Virus record (IMG/VR): IMGVR_UViG_3300027996_000174
Location: 1 to 23,242 of that record
Origin: a virus
Length of the DNA stretch: 23,242 bases
Direction: 5' to 3' (one strand)
How positions within the stretch are numbered: position 1 is the stretch's first letter; the number at the start of each line of letters is the position of its first letter. The notes beneath the pieces are model-generated. The model did no database searches, was not told where the DNA came from, and saw only the letters and a list, made by a program, of their open reading frames with translations. Position numbers and translations under genes: made by a program. This document shows, in pieces, positions 18,397 to 23,242 of the stretch.

Positions 18397-21084
18397 TTAA
18401 TCACTCCATGTATTAGTATCTAGCCAAGTGTCTGTATCTCGCCATACGTTGGTTGACTGGTCGTAAATAGAATCATCATAGTTGATAGCTTTTATATCGA
18501 CTATGCCATCAGGGCTAGGGCTAACACTAGTTACAATATAATCTCTTATAATGTTATTGGACGAACCCATAGAAAAAGGTGTTTTGTCGTATTCGTAGCC
18601 CCAATATATCCATCCAAAAGTAAGAGGATTATCTAGCAATATCTGCTGGTCTCCAATTACTGTAAAAGTTAAAGGGTCGCTAACCTCTCCTGTATCTCTT
18701 ATAAATATAATTGTATCATAATTGTCCACATTTGCCGTTAAGTCGTAATTTATAACAACGTCAACCACTACCCCATTTTTAAACGCAACTTGCCCGCCTT
18801 GACCCCACTTAACCATGTTGTGAGATATTCCTATTCTGTCTAAGTAGTTTGGTATTACCCCTTGGATATCTGTTTTAAATGATAGTATTTTTTTACGTGA
18901 CTCTTTTTGCTTGTACCCATAAGTAGCTTCATTTAACGCTATGGTTTCATCCGTACAACCTATAAGCTCCATCACTTCAGGATTAACGGAATTAGTAGGG
19001 TATGTTCTAACATCTTCTTTGAAGTCGGTAGGTCGTCTGTATTTAACTCTAACACCATCGAACCCATCTTCTTGCCCAAACAAGTAATCAATCTTTAAAG
19101 ATTCTTTTACTATGTTTGTCTCATTGAATACATAGTTTCGTATAGGTTGAGCTTGATCTTTTCTTATTGCAAGTATAGCCCCATCTAAATAAGGAATGTA
19201 TCTTCCTGCTTTTGCTATCATTTTTATAGCATCGTAAACTGGCATTGATTTATCAAGTGTGCCGTTAAACTCTTCTGTCGTAGAAGGAAGCAGTAGGTCA
19301 CTTTCGCTTAACCCTGCGCCATAGTCAGTATTAGTATAAATGTCTGTTATAGAATCTTTTATAGTGCTTATATTATCTATTCTTGTAACCCATGCGTTTA
19401 TCTGGAATTGAGATATAGCACTTAGTCCGTTTGTAGCTTTTGCTTTTACCCATAGTAACGTTAAGTCTCCGAAGCTCTCGCTATTTGGTGGGACTTCTAT
19501 GTATTTTAGAGATTCCATAATAACCATATCACTAGACCTATTGCCTGAGGGTTCACCAGTTGTACGCTTTATGCTTACTTTTAGGATATCACCCTGCTGT
19601 ATTGTTAGAGGGATTAATAAAGATTCAGTAAATCTAAATGGTGAACTATCTTTTTCCGTGTATGATATTTGAGTAGCAGAAGTTGAAAAATTACTCCCAT
19701 TTCTATACGCTTTTGTTATAACTTGTAGAGACAATACTCTATCCTCAAAAACACCAGTTGATGAATTTGTATTATATAAGCCTCTCGGAAGAACTAAATC
19801 TATTTCAAGTTTTTGGGGCAATGAATTAGTAGCAGTATTTAAAGTAAACTCGCCATAAGTTGTATCAAAAGTAGCGTTACATATTGTTTTATCATTCGTC
19901 ATTGTGATAGTTCCGAACCCGAACTTTTCAAAATTTATATCAAACCCTACTTCTGAGCTATCGCTTTGTCCCTCTTCTATTCTGTATGTTGGCACACCTA
20001 TATATGTTAACCCGTTGAATTCTATTTTATATACTTTTCCTATCTCTGAGAAAAAGTAAAGCTCTGAGTTAGAATTAAACAAGTCTTCGTATATGGTGCG
20101 CCCGTATGTTCTAGCCCAATCTGTATTGGTTGCGCTTGTTACTGTTGCCGGCTCAGTAGTGAACACGTGAGACTGAACGGTTACTGTGTGATTAATTAAG
20201 TCTACTGATTGAACGGTATAAGTACCATCATTGCTATCACTGTTAGATATGATTATTTGGCTACCTAGTGCTAAAGATGATATGTCAGGGTATACGCCGC
20301 CGTTATACTGTCCAAATGTTATAGTGCTTCCACTAAAAGATAAATACATTTCACTTTTCTGTGGTGTTCCTCTTACTTCCAAAGTAGATACTTCAGGAAC
20401 CGTTCTAACTCTTTGATGATAGCTTGCGTCACCTATCGCGTTTTCAATGTTAGCAAAACTACTTTCGTATATTGTTTCATATTGGAAAGTTTCTGTGCTT
20501 ATATCGCTAGATGTAGTATCACTTACAAATATATCATTTAGTCTATATTTTCCTGCTCCTATACACATTAACTGATATAAATATTGCTCATTATCTTCAT
20601 ACCTATAATATGGGGCTTCTAATAAGCTAGGATATACTCTAACTCTTCCATAGTGTACGGGTATGGGTTGTCCTAATCTTTGTACGTTTTGCTGAGAGTT
20701 TAAATTGTATACACTCGATTGTTTATTGTTTGATCGTTGCGAACTGCCTAGCCCTATATCTGGAACATCTGGCTTGAATATTTGTCCAACTGCATAACTA
20801 ATTGCTGTAGCGACTGCAAAGTTTACTAAATATGCAGCAATACCAGTAAGTCCGAATGCTGCTGCTATTTTAGGGTGCATAATAAAAGTAAGAACATCAT
20901 CAGTAGATACTTCCGTATCAAAATCATTTACCTCTAGTTTTTTATCGTTCAAAAATATAGTGTATGGACTATTTACCCCTAATGGATACTTATCTATTAG
21001 ATAGTCAATAACTCTTTCACATTGATAGTTAAATGTATCTATATCTTTTAGGTTTGTTATATCTTTTACAAATCTTACCTGCAT
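18397..21084 (-). CDS. Tail tip / host specificity protein (TipJ, lambda J-like), 895 aa
   Basis: The 895-residue protein follows the NlpC/P60-type gene as J follows K and I in lambda-like tails. Its N-terminus has a ubiquitin-like start (MQVRFVKDITNLKDIDTF), a hydrophobic stretch (about 73-103, AAAFGLTGIAAYLVNFAVAT) and then GSSQRSNNKQSSVYNLNSQQ and RLGQPIPVHYGRVRVYPSLL, both typical of TipJ proteins. The middle holds beta-rich gp27-like hub domains (SMPVYDAIKMIAKAGRYIPY, about 615-634), and the end has short repeats (WRDTDTWLDTNTWSD). It forms the central tail tip that contacts the host and opens the tail. It overlaps the upstream gene by ten bases. Confidence 0.87.
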   Translation of the reverse strand: MQVRFVKDITNLKDIDTFNYQCERVIDYLIDKYPLGVNSPYTIFLNDKKLEVNDFDTEVSTDDVLTFIMHPKIAAAFGLTGIAAYLVNFAVATAISYAVGQIFKPDVPDIGLGSSQRSNNKQSSVYNLNSQQNVQRLGQPIPVHYGRVRVYPSLLEAPYYRYEDNEQYLYQLMCIGAGKYRLNDIFVSDTTSSDISTETFQYETIYESSFANIENAIGDASYHQRVRTVPEVSTLEVRGTPQKSEMYLSFSGSTITFGQYNGGVYPDISSLALGSQIIISNSDSNDGTYTVQSVDLINHTVTVQSHVFTTEPATVTSATNTDWARTYGRTIYEDLFNSNSELYFFSEIGKVYKIEFNGLTYIGVPTYRIEEGQSDSSEVGFDINFEKFGFGTITMTNDKTICNATFDTTYGEFTLNTATNSLPQKLEIDLVLPRGLYNTNSSTGVFEDRVLSLQVITKAYRNGSNFSTSATQISYTEKDSSPFRFTESLLIPLTIQQGDILKVSIKRTTGEPSGNRSSDMVIMESLKYIEVPPNSESFGDLTLLWVKAKATNGLSAISQFQINAWVTRIDNISTIKDSITDIYTNTDYGAGLSESDLLLPSTTEEFNGTLDKSMPVYDAIKMIAKAGRYIPYLDGAILAIRKDQAQPIRNYVFNETNIVKESLKIDYLFGQEDGFDGVRVKYRRPTDFKEDVRTYPTNSVNPEVMELIGCTDETIALNEATYGYKQKESRKKILSFKTDIQGVIPNYLDRIGISHNMVKWGQGGQVAFKNGVVVDVVINYDLTANVDNYDTIIFIRDTGEVSDPLTFTVIGDQQILLDNPLTFGWIYWGYEYDKTPFSMGSSNNIIRDYIVTSVSPSPDGIVDIKAINYDDSIYDQSTNVWRDTDTWLDTNTWSD

Positions 21085-21428
21085 ATCATATACTTTTTAA
21101 AAGGGAATTTTTCATCAATTTTATTTAATGTTTCATATCTTACACCATTTTCATCATTATGTACAATTCCGTCCGAATAAAAAACGCCTGCATGGTATAA
21201 AGTTCTTTCGCTTTTGCCTAGTAGTACTATGCATCCATTAATGGGTGATTTTATCTCTCTTAGTTTACCATCTGTAACATCATCTTTATATGACATTGCC
21301 TCTCTGATTGTCCCTATGCTTGCGTCTATCTTTGGTGCGCATGGAACTAAATCGCAAACCAAATGCCAACAATGGTAATTGTCATTATTGTGAGGCTTTC
21401 CAATAAGTGAATTTATTTTATCTTTCAT
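21075..21428 (-). CDS. NlpC/P60-type tail peptidase, 117 aa
   Basis: The protein has Cys20 in NYHCWHLVCDL, followed by a beta core (GCIVLLGKSERTLYHAGVFY) with His79 and a possible third polar residue His90 (IVHND). This is the Cys-His-polar arrangement of NlpC/P60 peptidases found in tail assembly (lambda K-like) proteins, which may cut peptidoglycan peptides during entry. It lies between the DUF1833 and TipJ genes, as in many siphophages. The start overlaps the upstream stop as TAATG. Confidence 0.82.
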   Translation of the reverse strand: MKDKINSLIGKPHNNDNYHCWHLVCDLVPCAPKIDASIGTIREAMSYKDDVTDGKLREIKSPINGCIVLLGKSERTLYHAGVFYSDGIVHNDENGVRYETLNKIDEKFPFKKYMICR

Positions 21429-21916
21429 TATTTCAACCCTAAAAATACCCAGCTATCAAAGTTACGTGTAGGCACTTTTTTAGCATATAGGTTAGTTCTT
21501 GTTGCGGTAGCTGTAATACTTATTGCCGTTGCTGAAACGCTTGTCAGTTCTAGCTCTATAGGGTCTATTTGTGACGTTATATCTCCATCAATGTACACTC
21601 TATATATCATCTTAATAGGCTCTTTCATGTTTCCACTTGCTAGTTCTATCTCTGTGATTCCTATTTGAGCTACATTGTCAAATACTAGACCTATTTCTTG
21701 CTGGTTACTTCCTTTTGTTGGAAGAGATACACTAAAAGCAAACGGTGTAAATGTTTTTGATACTCCTGCGCTTATTTCTAATATCTGAGGGACTGGATCG
21801 TTTATTAAATAATATGTTTGAGTAAATAGGGAATGCGATAATTCCACCGTATCGTATGATCTAACGTCTATAGTGTTAGAAGAGTATACCCTTTTAAGGT
21901 CATCGGATAGTGCCAT
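21428..21916 (-). CDS. DUF1833 family tail protein, 162 aa
   Basis: It begins MALSDDLKRVYSSNTIDVRS and continues with YDTVELSHSLFTQTYYLIND, FAFSVSLPTKGSNQQEIGLV, and PIKMIYRVYIDGDITSQIDP, ending FDSWVFLGLK. This matches the DUF1833 pattern (L-x-x-L-x-x-x-Y-S ... E-L-S-H ... LP ... Y-R-x-Y ... F-x-G-L). The family lies next to tape measure and NlpC genes and is likely the counterpart of lambda M or L in the tail tip. The start overlaps the tape measure stop as TAATG. Confidence 0.85.
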   Translation of the reverse strand: MALSDDLKRVYSSNTIDVRSYDTVELSHSLFTQTYYLINDPVPQILEISAGVSKTFTPFAFSVSLPTKGSNQQEIGLVFDNVAQIGITEIELASGNMKEPIKMIYRVYIDGDITSQIDPIELELTSVSATAISITATATRTNLYAKKVPTRNFDSWVFLGLK

Positions 21917-23242
21917 TATCTACTAAGCCCGAATGATGACTGTACAGCATTTCCTACAGGTGAAGTATTTCTACTTATACCGCTAGCTATAGCGTTGCTA
22001 ACTTGCTCTATAATGACGCTTATATTATCTCCATCTTGCTGTACGTCTACACTAGCATTTGAATTGTTTACCACGTTTACATTAACACTAGCTCCTAATT
22101 TATCATTAGATGTTATGCTGCCGCTTTGGGATGGCGTGAATAGTTCGGGGCCTTTTTCACCTACTAGATAACTTCTTTGTCCTATGACTGGACCACCTGA
22201 AGCCCTTGCCCCAGATGGTGAAGAAGTTCCACTGCTTCCGCCTATCGCTCCTGCTAATGCGTTAATAGCTTGCTGTACAACTAATACTTTTATCAACTGA
22301 GCTATGATATCTTTTATAATAGACTTCATTGTATCGCCCCAGTCATTAGCCCCATCAAGCATCTTTCTAAAACCGCCTGCTATGCCGTCAACCATTGTGG
22401 ATGATAGAGACTGCACTAAGTCGTTAGCTATCTTGGTGTTAGCGTTCATTTCTAAATAGTAGTCTCTAGAGGCTCTTTGTATCTCGTCCCATAGTGTGAC
22501 CTGCTTTTCAAATTCTTGTGTTACTTGCTTGGTTACGTTAATTTGTGCGTCTGCGCCCTCAGGTTCTTCAAATAGCTCTTTCATAGCATCAGAAAGTTTT
22601 CCGACTGTTTCCAATTGTGCTTGGAATGCTTCTTCTGTACCGAATATTGCATTAAATAGCAGCTTGTATCCCTCGGCTGCAAAATTTATGCTCTGCACCA
22701 TTACGGCTAAAGTTTTAGCAACTACGGCAATAATATCAGCGATACCACTTAGAGCATCTTTGAATACTTTACTTTCCGTAACTGCTACCGTAAAAGATTC
22801 CGCTATTTGCTTTAAGTCAGGCGCTAAATCAGCAGTAAACTTTTCACCAACAAAAGCTATTGCTAGACCTAGCTTTTGAAACCCGTCATTCATTTCCTCT
22901 ACGTCTTTAACTTGGCTTTGAGTTAATACGCCTAGTTTTTCCTGCTCTGTGATAAAAGCACGAATCGCGCCCGCTCCGCCCTCCATAGTGTTTTTTAGAG
23001 CTACACCCTCAGAATCGAATATCTTCATCATTAGGGCGGTTTTTTCACCTGTGTTTGTTAGCTTTGCCATAGAGTCGGCAATAGCTAAGAATGTTTCATC
23101 AGGGGATAGCTTAACTAAGTCCTCTGCTACTAGCCCCAAGTCTCTTAGCGCTTGCTTTGCCTCACCAGTTCCTCGTGAAGCCTCAAACACTCGTCTATTC
23201 ATACGTTGGATTGCTTGACCTAGCGTTTCAGTACTTACACCA
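21916..23242 (-). CDS. Tail tape measure protein, C-terminal part (runs off window)
   Basis: This frame is open to the window edge (13 further codons, GVSTETLGQAIQR, precede the first Met), so only the C-terminal 441 or so residues are present. The tape measure protein sets tail length and is ejected with the DNA. It shows helical segments with DLGLVAEDLVKLSPDETFLA, a membrane-like helical part (about 150-175 of the fragment), and the classic end ASGGPVIGQRSYLVGEKGPE with LFTPSQSG, which is typical of tape measure C-termini. The order tape measure, DUF1833, NlpC, TipJ supports it. Confidence 0.92.
   Translation of the reverse strand, partial: GVSTETLGQAIQRMNRRVFEASRGTGEAKQALRDLGLVAEDLVKLSPDETFLAIADSMAKLTNTGEKTALMMKIFDSEGVALKNTMEGGAGAIRAFITEQEKLGVLTQSQVKDVEEMNDGFQKLGLAIAFVGEKFTADLAPDLKQIAESFTVAVTESKVFKDALSGIADIIAVVAKTLAVMVQSINFAAEGYKLLFNAIFGTEEAFQAQLETVGKLSDAMKELFEEPEGADAQINVTKQVTQEFEKQVTLWDEIQRASRDYYLEMNANTKIANDLVQSLSSTMVDGIAGGFRKMLDGANDWGDTMKSIIKDIIAQLIKVLVVQQAINALAGAIGGSSGTSSPSGARASGGPVIGQRSYLVGEKGPELFTPSQSGSITSNDKLGASVNVNVVNNSNASVDVQQDGDNISVIIEQVSNAIASGISRNTSPVGNAVQSSFGLSR

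Noticed and set aside
22496-22879. Plus-strand 127-codon frame opposite the tape measure gene
   Set aside because: Shadow of a helical gene; Ser/Ala-rich antisense with no start signal.
1-23242. CRISPR array, insertion sequence, integrase or attachment site
   Set aside because: No regularly spaced repeats, no transposase or recombinase motifs and no tRNA fragment were seen in the window.

Overview
This window is about 23 kb of a tailed, dsDNA bacteriophage (or prophage) genome of the siphovirus type. It is AT-rich, and every convincing gene lies on the minus strand. Genes are packed tightly, with many ATGA, GTGA and TAATG stop/start overlaps. The window ends inside a gene on both sides: the large terminase at the left and the tape measure protein at the right. 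The host cannot be fixed from sequence alone. The set of Amidase_3 lysin, 3TM holin, DUF1353, DUF1833, TipJ-type tail tip, ERF annealing protein and DUF1367, with AAAGGA-type ribosome binding sites, suggests a Gram-negative host, perhaps a low-GC Pseudomonadota or Campylobacterota species (inference).

In the direction of transcription (right to left) the layout is as follows. (1) Tail tip module, 23242-17046: tape measure C-terminus, a DUF1833 tail protein, an NlpC/P60-type peptidase, a TipJ/J-like tail tip protein, a predicted beta-rich virion protein and two tandem paralogous small tail proteins. (2) Fibre and lysis module, 17032-12274: a 702-residue tail fibre with a LamG-like C-terminus, two small proteins sharing a DUF4376-like domain, a DUF1353 protein, a holin, two membrane proteins and an amidase endolysin. 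(3) Control point, 12271-12006: an operator-like repeat array, a 43-residue ribbon-helix-helix regulator and a 27-residue membrane peptide. (4) Recombination and replication, 11994-8323: a Gp157/Gam-like coiled-coil protein, an ERF single-strand annealing protein, a DUF1367 protein, a Q/N-rich possible single-strand-binding protein, two microproteins, a structured non-coding segment, and a replication protein (DUF6291-like plus Phg_2220_C-like) followed by an unknown protein. (5) Accessory and modification genes, 8322-1137: an AP2/zinc-knuckle protein, a C5-cytosine methyltransferase next to a VRR-NUC nuclease, a run of small unknown genes, a DUF968/Ref-like HNH protein, a promoter with a structured leader, and a ParB-fused DNA methyltransferase. 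(6) Packaging, 1137-1: small and large terminase subunits.

The genes form a coherent programme. ERF, DUF1367 and the Q/N-rich protein probably handle recombination, and the two methyltransferases probably protect phage DNA from host restriction. The many small proteins at 2401-5645 are candidates for host takeover or anti-defence. The most unusual signals are non-coding. One is a leader at 3183-3262 in which two inverted repeats interleave, one carrying a terminator-like stem and the other covering the Shine-Dalgarno sequence of the next gene. The other is a three-way-junction element at 9650-9739, just upstream of the replication gene. At least nine coupled small ORFs of 17-48 codons were found by reading the gaps, four of them encoding likely single-pass membrane peptides.
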